A DNA stretch of 64,000 nt from Brugia malayi. Lineage: Eukaryota > Nematoda > Chromadorea > Rhabditida > Onchocercidae. Shown here piece after piece: positions 29,797-42,620 of this stretch (position 1 is the stretch's first letter; each line of letters begins with the position of its first letter). The notes beneath the pieces were generated by a model. That model saw nothing but the letters and a program-made list of their open reading frames with translations. It was not told where the DNA came from and ran no database searches. The stretch covers positions 5,383,001 to 5,447,000 of the forward strand of contig NW_025062476.1 of the NCBI RefSeq assembly GCF_000002995.4. Reading direction: 5' to 3'. Position numbers and translations under genes: made by a program.

Positions 29797-31872
29797 ATGT
29801 CAACAGAAATAAAAATTCCTATAAAAAGTCAAATTCAAGCTAAAATTTCTGGTGAGAAATTTAAATTAGCTAAAGTTATAAGATCAAAAAAAGTTTTTTT
29901 TTTCTTTTTAGTACCATAAATTTTATAGCAATGAAAGAAAGTATTTTAAAAGAAGAATGGTTTTCTCATTTTTCTCTTCCGTTGTTTTCTTTTTGAGAAA
30001 ATTTAAGAAAAGAAATTTTTGATTCGCAATTTTAATTTTCTTTTTCCTTTGCTTTTTTTTTGTAACCAAAAAAAAAAAAAAAAATTAGTAATAACTTTTA
30101 AAAAAACTAATAAAAAAGAGAAGAATACATTTTAATGCGCCGATGAATCATTAATATAACTGATATATCAAAGAAATAAACATCGGAAAAATTATTTTTT
30201 AAAATTAAAAAAAAAAAAAAGAAAACAATTTTGTTATACTTCGTATAAAGAATAAAAAATAATTACTATTCGTTTTTTATTCACTTTTTTACTTTTTTAA
30301 CAATTTTTTTTTTTAAATTTATTTATTATTAAAAAAAAATTTATCTAAAATTTGAATTAATTTTATTTCATTTCGAATATTAGTAAAATAAATGAAAGGA
30401 TTTATCGAAAAAAAATTTATGTTATTTAGACAATAAAAAAACAACACGAAAAGAAGTTATTGAAATGTTAAAAATTGGCGAAATACTTCGCGAAAGGTAT
30501 ATAATCGAGAAAAAATTGGGTCGCAGTAATTACAATCAAATTTATCGGTATATGCTTTTAAAATATATTTTCATATTAATTTATCTTATCAATTAAAAAA
30601 AATTGTTTTTGTTTGATTAATAATTGATTATTCAAGTATTATCTAAGAATTATTGATAAATCAGTGATATTTATAATAATTTGTTGTGCTTTTATGTTTT
30701 AGTGTAAAATCATTTTTTCTTTTTTTTTTTTTTTTTTTTTTTGGAGGATTTTAATTTTTGGAATTTGGTCATATTCTTTACCATATGATAAATTTTGTTT
30801 TAAAATTAATTTTAAATTAAATTTATTGCTCTATTTTCTTGTTTATTTAACGTTTTTTTTTTTTTTTTTTTGACAGATTAGTTAATATTGCATTTATTAT
30901 TGTTCAAGAAAAGAAAAAAAACAACAATGATAATTAATCAAATAATTAATCATAATTAAATTATATTCACGAAAGATTATGGTAATTTAAATTCATTCCA
31001 GTGCCTATGATAATGTTAAATCACGACCTGTGGCAGTAAAAATTGCAACACCTAAATTGGATCCAAGACGAATGAAAATTGAACAAATGGTTTTAACTTT
31101 ATTACGCGGAAAGGTACAAAGATTTAATTTATAATAATTTGAATTAATCAATAATTTTTTTTTTTGAATTAATGAAATCTAATGTTTAGTTTATTGAATC
31201 TTTTATCAAATCTGTAATTCATTTCAAAAAAAATTTATTGCTTACAAAAATTACTTTCTTAATAATCATTTTGCATGTTTGTATTTATATTTCAAAATTA
31301 GAAAAAAAAAATCAAGAAATTTGTTTTTTTTTTCTTGCCTTGTATATTACCTACATTTTATTGCATAATTATGTTTTTATGAATTTTCAAACAGAAAATA
31401 TTAAAAATTCTTTTTGGCAATATTATGTTTATATCATAAATTTGCTAAATGTTTAGAATCATTTCGTGACATTAATTAGTATGGGACAAATTCATGATGT
31501 GCCATATCTTGTTATGGACCTTGTTGGCCGTAACTTGGCTGATATACGTGGACTATATCCACCTAAACAATTTCAACCAATTACTGTTTATCGAATATCC
31601 ATGCAAGTAAGAAGTAACTTCTTTTTTTTTTTTTTTTTTTTTTTAATAATATTTTGATGGATATTGTTTTGTAGGTTATAAGTGCATTACGCGACATGCA
31701 TATTGCTTTTGCAGGTTATAAGTGCATTACGTGACATGCATACTGCAGGTTTTTTGCATCGTAACATTAAACCATCAAATATTTGCATTGGTAGAGGTGC
31801 ACAAAAACGAGTAATTTATCTTCTTGATCATGGTAAATTCAATTTTTTAATTTTTTAAATTTTAATTTTTTT

Positions 31873-31906
<34 letters not shown>

Positions 31907-34426
31907 AATTTTGGTTAATTAATATTAAAGATATGAAAATACAAAATAATTTTGAATAAATTATAATAAAAGCATAATAATATTAGTAAAGGTATGGCAC
32001 GAATGTTTACCGAAATAGACGGTAGAATTCGGAAGCCACGTGATCATGCAGGTTTTCGGGGTACGCTGCGTTACGTATCATTAACAGTGCATTCACGTGC
32101 TGAAAGAACTCCTCGTGATGATCTAATTGCATGGTTTTATTCAATGGTATTTGTGCATTAATATTAATTTTTTTTACGAATATTAAAATTTAGATTTATT
32201 AAAATTTTACATTTTCACCTATTTTCCATCTTTTTAAATTCACATTTAATTTTTGATGTCTCTGATATTTTCATAGCTATATTTTTAATTTCTCTATACA
32301 ATCATTATTCTATATTCTTTATATAATCTTTCATGATTATTAAATTAAGAAAAAAAATCAATTTAATAGTTGCAAATTAAACTAAGGAAAGAGAGAGGGA
32401 ATAATTAAATTGAATTGAATAAAATGTAAGATAAAAAAAGGGAAATTGAAATAAAATAGGCAAATAAATGAAAAAATTAACTGATTAATTAAAGATCAGA
32501 TAAGCTATTTAAATTTTAAAACTAAAATTACTCAAAGACTTAATTGACAGATTGAATTAATCAATGGAAAGTTACCATGGAGCAATTTGATTGCAGCAAA
32601 AGATATCGAAGAAGCAAAAAGGAATGAAACATTCGAAAATTTATGCAAAGATCAACCAAATATATCATTGGAATTTGCTAAAGTTAAAAATTAATGATTG
32701 TTAAATGAAAATGAAAGAGCAAAAAGACCAAAATATATTTTACTTTTGTCATTTTTTTGGAAAGTTTTCATAATTTTGAAAACCAAACAAAATTTTATAA
32801 ATTATGTGATATTTTATTAAACAAAAAAAAAAAAGATTTCAAAAGCATTCATTAAATTATTAAAAGTTTTATAAAACAAAATCGATATTTATTTATAAAA
32901 ACAAAATCATTTTTGTTTTTTAAAAATAAATCAAACAAAATATTTCAATTTTTGCAAATAATTTCATTTCTGCTAGAATTTGAAACGTTTGAAATACGCA
33001 GCAGATTTTTTAATTTTTAAATCAAGACATATTGCTAATTTTTAATAATAATTTTTAGTATATATTATCATTAGATACTACTATTATACCAAATTATCAA
33101 GAATTAATTGCAATATTTAAAATGGTTAAGTTAAAAGATGATTTGCCATTCGAATGGGAAATGCATAAATCGTTTGTTTTTTAATTTGAATTGTTGTAAT
33201 TGCATTTCAAATTTTAAAACTGATAGAAATAGTTCATTAAAATTTTTAAAAAAAAACTTAAAAGACTACAAAACTTAGAAAAGTTAGAAATATTACTTTT
33301 TCATTTAATACTATTTGCTTATAATATTTGTTAATGTAAATATAAGTTTCTACCAGTATTCCCTCTCACTTTACTTAATAAACTTTTCCATTAAATTGCA
33401 TATATTTCCTTCAAAGTATTAGAAATTTTTACTGAAAAATATAAGCAATTATTCCTATTGCAAAAACGAAAAGAAAGAAATACCTTAAATTATTATTGAA
33501 AAAATTATATATTTCAATTTTTAAAAAAAATTTTTTTTGCTAAATTTTGATAGAAATATTACTAATAAAAATGATTAAAAAATTTTTTGATGATAAATAT
33601 AAATGCGTTTTTTTTCTTTTTTTAGAAATAAAATGAAGAAAATGATAAGAGAAAGCGCAAATGTCATCGATGAAAAAGTAAACTTTTTTCTTTTCTTTTT
33701 ATTTTTAATTTAAATTTGTTGAAATTTTACAACTTTCGTCTAAAATCTTTGCATTAGTTGAATTTTCGATTTTTTTTAGCACAGAAAAAACTAAATTATA
33801 GTTTGATAATAAATTTAATTGCATTTAATTGTTGTCAAAACTTTAATGACTTTTAAAATTTTCTTGTTATTTATTTATTTTTTTGTTAAAACTTTTGAAA
33901 TATTTATCAATTATTGATTAATTCAAAATAAAAAAAAATGTTTAAAAATTAATTATTAAATTTTTCATTGATTTAATTGTGCTTAGAATTTTTTTTTTTT
34001 GCTTATAATTGAGGAATATAATATGAGAAAACGGATAAACATATAAGCAATGACCGGATTAATTATTTGCCGGAATAAAACTTATTAATAATGTCATATG
34101 GAATATTTGTAGGCTTAGAAAGAATTATGTTAAGTTTATCTATAATTTACTTAATGATATTTTGAGCGGAAATCTTTGAGAGATTATCGGTTCACAATCG
34201 GTCCGTTAGTTTTACTTTTATTTATTGACTTAGCAGCAATCAATGTAAACTTAGCTGAGCAATGCAAATGTTACTTTTTATCAAAACAGTAAATAAATAG
34301 TTAAATTATTTAATTAATAATATTTAATTAATTTGTTTAATTAATGTAATTTTGCAGGTAACAATGGGACAGAAATTAACAAAAGTGAGAAAGTCTAAAA
34401 AAGAGCAAAAAGTGAAAGAAAAGTGA
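29797..34426 (+). CDS. Casein kinase 1 / TTBK-like protein, predicted pseudokinase
   Basis: Ten exons: 29797-29851, 30430-30547, 31002-31113, 31457-31606, 31715-31832, 31992-32146, 32551-32682, 33059-33171, 33626-33677 and 34358-34426. They give 357 residues, with every phase consistent and a TGA end. Family blocks match the worm-expanded CK1/TTBK group: ILRERYIIEKKLG, VAVKIATP (Lys 71), HDVPYLVMDLVGRNLADIRG, FLHRNIKPSNICIG, LLDHGMAR, GFRGTLRYVSLTVH and PRDDLIAWFYSMIEL. Lys 71 and the activation-loop Asp (183, DHG instead of DFG) remain. The catalytic HRD Asp is Asn 162, and the glycine loop reads GRSNYNQ with only one Gly, so phosphotransfer is unlikely. The basic tail is rich in Lys. Exon 5 carries a duplicated acceptor upstream. 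The role is probably scaffolding or regulation. Many worm relatives are germline-expressed. Confidence 0.93.
31671..31740 (+). repeat. 40-bp tandem duplication spanning an exon 5' end and its acceptor
   Basis: The block GTTATAAGTGCATTACG starts at 31675 and again at 31715, each directly after an AG (TTGTAG, then TTGCAG). About 30 bases are shared with few mismatches. The downstream copy gives the conserved open frame (VISALRDMH). Using the upstream acceptor keeps the same first residues but shifts phase, since 40 is not a multiple of three, and reaches a TGA within 20 codons. Confidence 0.9.
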
Positions 34427-34549
34427 CAAAAAAATTAAGAAAAAAACTTATTCATTGATAATATTAGCATATTTCTATTTTTTTTTTTCAAAAAATTTTG
34501 CTTATAAAAATTTGCATATTTATCATTTTTAAAATTGCTAACATTTTAT

Positions 34550-34555
34550 AATAAA
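34550..34555 (+). terminator. Candidate poly(A) signal of TTBK-like gene
   Basis: AATAAA occurs 124 bases after the TGA of the TTBK-like gene on the same strand, a plausible 3' UTR length for a nematode. Such hexamers are frequent in AT-rich DNA. Confidence 0.45.
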
Positions 34556-34749
34556 GCGAAAACTTCAAAAAATCTTGGGAAAATAGTATTATAGCAAAGT
34601 AATACTAAAAAAAAATCAAATCATTTTGTTAAAATTATCAAATTTTCAGTGCTCTTTAAGTTTAATTAAATAAAAAATTTTTACTTTAAATTGCTTAAAT
34701 TTTCATAATTTCCACAAAATTCTAAAATACCATTCATTGCATCTTTTTT

Positions 34750-35040
34750 TCACCTTTGACCCTTAATTCAATGGAACAGATGAATAGCGTGCTATTGTGC
34801 GTGCACGCATGCATGCATGTATTTCAATTATAAATTATCCTAACATACAGTTTCTCTTCATGCATATCAAATAATATGTTAGATGGAATACATTGACAAT
34901 TGAGCGATAAGATTTATAACCTTCTGAAGTGACCGATGTTCCGCCATTAATTAACGATTCTTGCAATTATCCAATTTTTTTCATTAAATCAAAAATTGGC
35001 GGGTCAAAGGTCATCTGGATACAAGAGGTATAAAAGTGCA
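34750..35040. promoter_or_regulatory. Candidate enhancer/promoter with paired DR1 nuclear-receptor sites
   Basis: GGGTCAAAGGTCA at 35001-35013 is a textbook DR1 (two AGGTCA-type half-sites spaced by one A). On the other strand TCACCTTTGACCC at 34750-34762 matches the same element at 12 of 13 bases. Between them lie a 27-base alternating purine-pyrimidine tract (34796-34822, including the palindrome TGCGTGCACGCA), a GATAAG word near 34905 and GC-richer sequence. GAGGTATAAAAG near 35025-35036 resembles a TATA box pointing right. DR1 sites bind HNF4/RXR-class receptors in animals. No open reading frame follows closely on the right, so the target is unknown. Confidence 0.5.
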
Positions 35041-35726
35041 ATTGTTGCATAATTAGTGAAAAATGAAAAAAAAAAGTTGAAAAAACAAAAAAAAAAAACG
35101 AATAATGTGAACAAATTTGATATTTTCATTATCAAATTAACATTTTTCTCTTATTTTTCCCGCAAAACTAATTCATAAACGAATACTAACAAAAAAAAAT
35201 AAAAAATAAAACTCAACGAATGGTACTCTAAAAGGTCAATTAGCATAATTTCTGTTCATATAGCACACAGTTTTGTTTCATTTCTTTATCATTGCTTACA
35301 TTATTGCAATTACTTTCTCACTTATTATTATCTTTAAATTTATCAAATTTAAAAAATACCTCAATGAACTGAAATAATTTAAAAAATAGAAATTAAATTA
35401 AACAATTAATTTTTATTCTCTTACCTCTGATTTTTTTCTCTTTCTTTTTTCTACAATTATATTCAATTACTATTATTTCGTTATTAGTACCAAAAATGAT
35501 AATAATTAAATTAAAAGTTTGCAGTTTAGCTAATTATATTATTTAATTTATTACATATGCAACTAAATGAAAGGTTAACTTTCTCATCACTTTATATCAA
35601 GGAAATTCATTTGTTTTTAAAAAAATTTTTTTTTTTGTTGATCAATGATAATATTATTTTATCAATAATAGTATTATCAAAATTATTACATTATTTATCA
35701 GAAGTAAATTACTGATAAAATAATAG

Positions 35727-36076
35727 TGAGTACCACCTAGTTTCTTTGTAAATGAGTACCATCTAGTTTCCTTGTAAATGAGTACCACCTAGTTTCTTTG
35801 TAAATGAGTACCATCTAGTTTCCTTGTAAATGAGTACCACCTAGTTTCTTTGTAAATGAGTACCATCTAGTTTCCTTGTAAATGAGTACCATCTAGTTTC
35901 CTTGTAAATGAGTACCATCTAGTTTCCTTGTAAATGAGTACCATCTAGTTTCCTTGTAAATGAGTACCATCTAGTTTCCTTGTAAATGAGTACCATCTAG
36001 TTTCCTTGTAAATGAGTACCATCTAGTTTCCTTGTAAATGAGTACCACCTAGTTTCTTTGTAAATGAGTACCATCT

Positions 36077-36124
<48 letters not shown>

Positions 36125-36570
36125 CTTTGTAAATGAGTACCACCTAGTTTCTTTGTAAATGAGTACCACCTAGTTTCTTTGTAAATGAGTACCATCTAGT
36201 TTCTTTGTAAATGAGTACCATCTAGTTTCCTTGTAAATGAGTACCATCTAGTTTCCTTGTAAATGAGTACCATCTAGTTTTCTTGTAAATGAGTACCATC
36301 TAGTTTTCCTTGTAAATGAGTACCATCTAGCTTTCTTGTAAATGAGTACCATCTAGCTTTCTTGTAAATGAGTACCATCTAGTTTTCTTGTAAATGAGTA
36401 CCATCTAGCTTTCTTGTAAATGAGTACCATCTAGTTTTCTTGTAAATGAGTACCATCTAGTTTCCTTGTAAATGAGTACCATCTAGTTTCCTTGTAAATG
36501 AGTACCATCTAGTTTTCTTGTAAATGAGTACCATCTAGTTTTCTTGTAAATGAGTACCATCTGGTTTTGA
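35727..36570. repeat. 26-bp minisatellite, about 30 copies, split by poly-T
   Basis: The unit contains GAGTACCAYCTAGTTT followed by YYTTGTAAAT, with a period of 26 bases. Variants differ at a C/T (CACC or CATC) and in the TTTC/CTTC part, and drift from left to right (TTTCCTTG, then TTTTCTTG). An almost pure T run (about 36079-36124) interrupts the array. One diverged copy lies just beyond (about 36585-36610). The units are longer than a CRISPR repeat spacing and have no spacers. Confidence 0.95.
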
Positions 36571-39480
36571 TGCTAACTCTTTTTCTTAAATGGGTATCAT
36601 TCAATTTTATCGCTAATATCTTTTTATAATTAAATTTACTCTAATTCTGACAAGGTTTATACCGCTGTCACATAGATTAATCTTCGCATAAATATTCAAT
36701 TTAATGTTACCAAAACTGAAGTTACTCGATTACATATTTCTTACTTTTCGATAATATCTTAAAAGTTCTCTTTGTTTCTTCCCTATTTTTTTATAATTTT
36801 ATTGTAATTATGATACAATGTTTGTTCATCAACAAATGTATATCTAAAACACTTATTTTCTAATTTATATTATGTTCTTAAATTTTACTAGCCTTAACAA
36901 ATTTTGAAAGTATTTAATGAAAAACAAAAAGTTTATTATTGAATTAAAAATTACTTATTCTTATCGTTTATTTCTACCGGTAATGTCCACTCCGAAATTG
37001 ACCATTTAAAAGAAACTATGATTTAAAACTGATAACCATTTAATGCAATGATACATTTTATCTGTATGATATCACTAGTGAGTTTTAATAAAATTAAAAT
37101 TTAATTCTAATTATACTATAACAATTATGATATGGTTATTTATAAAATTGCTGCATTTAAATACAAACATATTTCATTGAGTGACTATCAAACTAGCATT
37201 TTAAATAATATAAATCTTAGCTTGTTTAATTTTCAAATTTATCAATTTAATAATATTCAAAAATAAAAAAAAAGAAGCAAATACAATCCATTATTTATAT
37301 TTTAAACTTTTCTATGATTGGTACAAATTTTACTCTTTTTTTAAAAAAAAGAAAAAAACAAATTTAATTTCCATTTTTGCAATCAATTTATTTTCCTGCA
37401 CAAAAATTTGCTTATTTTCATTTCATTTTTCAATATTTCATTTCATAAAACTAGAAAAACTTTTTGTGACATATCTAAATTTTTAGAAAATTTGACAATC
37501 CTATTTTCATTTTATTTCTGTTAAATTTCTGTCTGTTTGTCAAAGCGATGAATAAATTGTCTGACAATCATTTCGTTTTCGTTCCCTTTTTTTCTCAACA
37601 AACACTTTTATGAAATTTAATTAAAATATTATAATATCCATATACATTTTTTTTTTTTACATTTGCATAATGAAATTAATGACAAAATAATTTTTAATGT
37701 GTCATTTATTTGTCGTCAATTGAAATTTTTTTAAAAAAAATGAAAGATGTGAGGGTAGAAAGGAAAAAAAAAATGAAATAGAAATGAATGTAAATAAAGT
37801 AAAATAAATGAAAATTAAAAAAGAATAAAATTTATAGGAAAAAAAAAATGATAAAATGAATTTTTTCTTGCACAGCGGTATAGTCTTTGATGTAAAAGAG
37901 AACAAAAAAAGAAAATTAACTGATAAGCAACCCAAGCTAATTATACTTTCATTCATTTCTTCAGTTTTTTTTTAATTTAAACACGTCCTCCCACTAATTT
38001 TATCTTATCTTATAATTCGATAAAATTTCAAATTATATTTTATAAACGATATATTTTGATAATAGTTACTTACTACCTTTTAATAATTTAGTTGCAAAAA
38101 TTTCTGCCACTTAATTTCCACAGCGTTGTAAGTTTCATTTTGTAAAAGAACAAATTCTAATTTTGTTTTTCTTTTTCTCTTTTCTGCAATTTTTTTGCTT
38201 TTTGTTTTTTTTTTTTTTCTGAAAAAAATTTAAACAAACATTTTAATTGCAAATGTTTTATTTCTTAAATTATTTCAAATATTTACAATTCTGTCCATTT
38301 CACACATTTATTATTGCGAAAATATGCTAAAAGTGAATTTTAGCAATTATTCGGCAATATTAATTATAATTCAACCGTGAAATCCATCATGAAATTTCCG
38401 TTATTAATGTAAAAGCTATAAAATTCCGATAATTTTACTATTTCAATGCAAATGAAAAAAAATTTTTTTTTTTGATTTTGACCAGTGAATGACCAATGGT
38501 CAGTAATAATTGATAAAAGTATGTAAACATGAGCGTATTTTTTTCATTTATTTATCTATTTGTTACTATTTTATTTTAGTAAATTGATTTTTTGATATTT
38601 TTTAATAAAATCTTACTAAAATTATTGCTCAAATAAAATCACTTAAATGAATTATTTTTGCATCACTTATACAGTTATTGGACTGGAAAGTTGTAAACAG
38701 CAATGCAAATTGCTGTTTAAAAATTTTACTTTTTCCTTTTTCAAAAAAAAAAAGAAAAGGAGAAATCAACGCAGTTAAGTTTCATTTCTTTTAAAATTCA
38801 ACTTGCACTTTTAGTTTCATTTTATTTTCTTTGCACAATTATTTAATTGTTTGATGATATATTATTTGTGGATTAATATATTCCTTATTCAGTTTAATTT
38901 TATGTCTTTTTAAACTAGTCGACTTCATCATTCTTTGATAAAATTATTAAAATCTTACTTTTAAACACTACTAATTTTTGTAATTGATTAATCTTTCCAT
39001 TTATGATCATACTTTGTGTTTAGAATAATTAAACTTTAAATTTTTCTTTCATTCCAATTTCACAAATTTCAAAAGTTTACGTGAAATGGAATGCTTATAT
39101 CACTTAGTTACATGAAAGTAAAACAATATAAAGTCGAATTGCTTCTAGAAAAATACTTGCAGTGCTTTTTTTGATAATTCATTTTTATTCATTAAAAAAA
39201 TGCTTTAAAATATTTTTTTTTTCACAAAGTAGAAAAAAATAAAACTTTAATAATATCATTAAATCATATCAATTAAACAGTTCAATTCATTAATTAATGC
39301 TAAATGATTAGTCAATTTCTGTAATTTGAAGTAGCAAAATCTTAAATATTTCATTATAAATTCAAAAAACAAAATAAATAAAATTTTAAATAGAATAAAA
39401 ATAAATAAATTTTTTATTATTTCAATTAAGTTAAATTTCTTTTTCTGTAACAATGAAACTAATATGTATACAAGCTTATT
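36571..39480. other. Gene desert, first part
   Basis: No exon found on either strand. A 13-base palindrome TGACCAATGGTCA at 38490-38502 has a further TGACCA 11 bases upstream. The rest is AT-rich with poly-A/T tracts. Confidence 0.5.
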
Positions 39481-39725
39481 TGTCATTTGGTGACCAATTA
39501 ATGACCCATGACCCATGGTAACATTTCGCTAATGAGATCAATTTTTATTATAATGTATGTGTATGTGTGTGTGATGCATTTGTGTATGTATGTAAATATA
39601 TCTGTTATGTTTGAATTATTCCGCCTGGTACCGCGTGCGGAAAAGCTTACTCTTCGGATAATCATATTTTTAATTCGTTCAGTAATAAATATATTTAGCA
39701 ATAACAGAATTCGTTGACAATTCCA
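39481..39725 (+). other. GC-richer island with hairpin and strong splice donor
   Basis: Inside AT-rich DNA, 39619-39642 is about 60% G+C with arms TTCCGC and GCGGAA around a GGTACC core. Downstream, ATTCCA|GTAAGT gives a perfect donor at 39726. This could be a non-coding first exon on the plus strand. No matching downstream exon is identified, and the open frame across it shows no family motif. Confidence 0.3.
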
Positions 39726-40041
39726 GTAAGTCTTACTTATTCATTCACTTATTTACATTTTTTGGAGGTTTTTCCTTTTTTTTTTGGTCTAAAAATTCGA
39801 TTAATTTTTGTTTACAAATAATTTGTAATTTCAATTGCACATTGTTTATCTTATTAAAAAATTATCCTTAGCTAACATTTATTTTTTATAAAATTTATTT
39901 GCTTACTAATACAATTGCTAATAACTTTTTTTTATTCAGCCAATATTTGATACCGAAATAATTGAAATTAATTGTATTTGAAAGGATTAATTGTTATAAA
40001 ACTGCAAAAGAATTTCAAAATTGAATATTTGCATACATAAT

Positions 40042-40042
<1 letters not shown>

Positions 40043-40087
<45 letters not shown>
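40043..40087. repeat. (TA)n microsatellite
   Basis: About 20 TA units bounded by AATTAAA and TTTAATT, so the whole block is self-complementary and could extrude as a cruciform. Confidence 0.95.
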
Positions 40088-40089
<2 letters not shown>

Positions 40090-41042
40090 ATTCAATATTA
40101 TCGTTATAAATTTTTTAATAAGCAAAAAAATTAAAATTTAGGCGAAATAATTTATTTGAAAAATACAGCTTTAATAACAGTAATATTTTTTTAAAAAAGA
40201 GAAAATAGTGACTAATTATCATTGTAATGTTAAGAATGAGTTATCATTCTGAATTTGTTTATCATAATTACTTTAATTAACATAATATTTAACAATGAAA
40301 TTATGAGTTAGACAGATGTAGCACTAATAATGTGAATAAATTCATAAGCTAATTATTTACATTATATTATTTCATATTTTGCAATTCAATATTATCTTAT
40401 AAATTTTTAAAATTTTATTAAAATTTCAAGAGGAAAAAAAGATTGAGTTATTATTGGATCATATATATGTATATATATTTATTTATATTTAATACTTCAC
40501 TATTATCTTTATAATTTTTAAATTCCTGTAAATTTTAAAAGAAGAAAAAAGGAAGAGTTAAAAAAAAGACTGAAGTTAACTTCGTAATATTTATAAAAAG
40601 TACTATGATAAGTGGAATAAATATTTTGTCGCTATTAAGGGAATTAGTTTTTTGTTTTTTGTTTTCTCTTTTCATATTTTAAATGATGCGAATTTTCCAA
40701 CGTAAATTTAAATTTTAAAAAACTTTCAAGTAAATATTAGCAGTAGCAGTAGTAGCACATCTCTCCCAGATATCTTATCCTATCTCATCTACTTCATCCA
40801 TCCAATCTATCACTTTCAACCATTTATAGCTTCATTGTTTGGTTAGCATTAAAATCTAACACTTAGCTAAAAAGTTATTCCATTCTTTCAATCTTTTCTC
40901 TTTCACAAATTCTCGATGGAATCTCATTTTATACAACTACCAAACAAAATTTTTGTTATTTGCTAAAATTTATTCCCGAGAGATTGATAGACGAATACAA
41001 ATTTCTTCAATTGGGTTTGAGATTAGTTATCACAATGAATCG

Positions 41043-41199
41043 TTTTTCTTTTTTTCTTTCTCTCTTTCTCTTTCTCTCTTTCCTTTCTAAGAGTTATATC
41101 AAATTGACAAAACTTTAAAGTTGTTTTTCCTTAAAAAAATAAAAAAGAGTAAAAAGAGAAAGAGAGAAGAAATAAAAGAGAAAGAAAAAGAAAAAAAGC
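41043..41199. repeat. Polypyrimidine tract facing a complementary polypurine tract
   Basis: A TTTCTCTC-type run (41043-41089) is followed about 45 bases later by an AAAGAGAG-type run (41132-41199). The two are largely complementary and could form a long imperfect hairpin in RNA, or triplex DNA. Confidence 0.75.
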
Positions 41200-42620
41200 A
41201 TTTTCTAATGTACTGATGACGTTGTTTCGTTTCAGTTAAAAAATAGAAAAAATAAAAATTTTTAAGTTCAATAGCTAAAAAGAAAATAGAAACATAAAAT
41301 TTGCTTCTTTTCCCTTTTTTCTTGCTACTCTTTTTTTTGTGTTTTTATTAAATTCATTAATTATATTAAATTAGACAACTCAAAAATTATTCTAACAGTG
41401 GTATACATTTAAAAAAAAATTTTTTTTAATTAATAAATGATAATAATGATAATGATAACAATAATATTGAAAGTAGTAGTGATAGTAATAATAAATATTG
41501 TAGTTTAGATTTAACAGATATTATTGCTAGAATTAATTAAAAATAAATTGAAAATGCTTTTACATATTCAATAGCACTTCAAAAAAAAAATGACACATTG
41601 AAATTGATTTGATATCATTCTAACAGTAAAGATATATTTTAATTTTTTCTTTTTTTTTTTTGTTAAAAATTGAAAATAACTATTTCTAATGATTTCGTTT
41701 TCGTTTCTCTTTTTTTTTGTTGTTTTTATCACTTAATTTGGCGCCAGCCATCTGACCATTCAACTAATATTATAATCTCCAATAATTTTTCATTTTAATC
41801 AACGATATTTCAAATCATAAATTCTAATTAAATTTAATTTTTTATGAGCTAATCAAAAATCTGTTCAAAGCTGTGAAAGTTATTAAAGCAATTTTTTTCT
41901 TCGTTTTTTTTTTAACAATATAAATAATGGCATGGATATGCTTTTCTCTGATTAAAATTATTTATACATTTGAATTTCTAAATTAATTTAACTAGAATGT
42001 TTTTGGAATTTTTCAAAAAATTTAATGAATTAATTCGAAATCTAATAATGAAGTTAGGTTATAAAAATATTTGACAATTAAAGAAAGAAAAATAGAAATG
42101 CCTTTATGTTTTTTAGTTTTCTTAAGAAAACAATTTTTTCAGTTTCTAGAATATACCTAAAATATTTCATTATCATACAAATTAAGAAACGCTAAATAAA
42201 TTTGTAACTCATAACAAATTGCGCTTTTTTAAGTGTTTTATACTTTTTTTTTTGATTTAAATTAACTTAAAATTAAAATAAATTGACCTTAAAATAAGCC
42301 TTTTTTCGCATTTGAGTTAATATTGCATATTAAGTTGGAATAAATTAAATTTGAATGTACCAAAATATAATTATTAAAAAAGAAGAAAATCGTTAGTGAA
42401 AATTTTTAACTTTTTAAATTATAAATTACTAAAGAAAACAATAAATTAATTAAGTTATTAAAATAATTCCTTACGAATTACTTCACAGTTAACTTTTTAA
42501 TAAATAAACTAAATCAGATTTTGTTCTACAAATATTTCTATAAGAATGCTATTTCATATAAGAATGCTATTTCATTCTTCTTTTAAAGCCAAAATATTTT
42601 CATTATAAGTTGTCTTGGCT

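Larger units (their letters stand above)
39726..42620. other. Gene desert, second part
   Basis: No coding exon seen. Contains a (TA)n microsatellite and a polypyrimidine/polypurine inverted pair (listed separately). A GC-richer pyrimidine-biased stretch at about 40740-40860 has ATCT/ATCC-type words. Confidence 0.5.

Noticed and set aside
35727..36570. CRISPR-like repeat array
   Set aside because: Units are head-to-tail without spacers in a eukaryotic genome; it is a minisatellite.
39259..39701. Overlapping minus-strand open frames
   Set aside because: Composition is that of the AT-rich flank, with no motif; only the GC hairpin region was kept as an observation.
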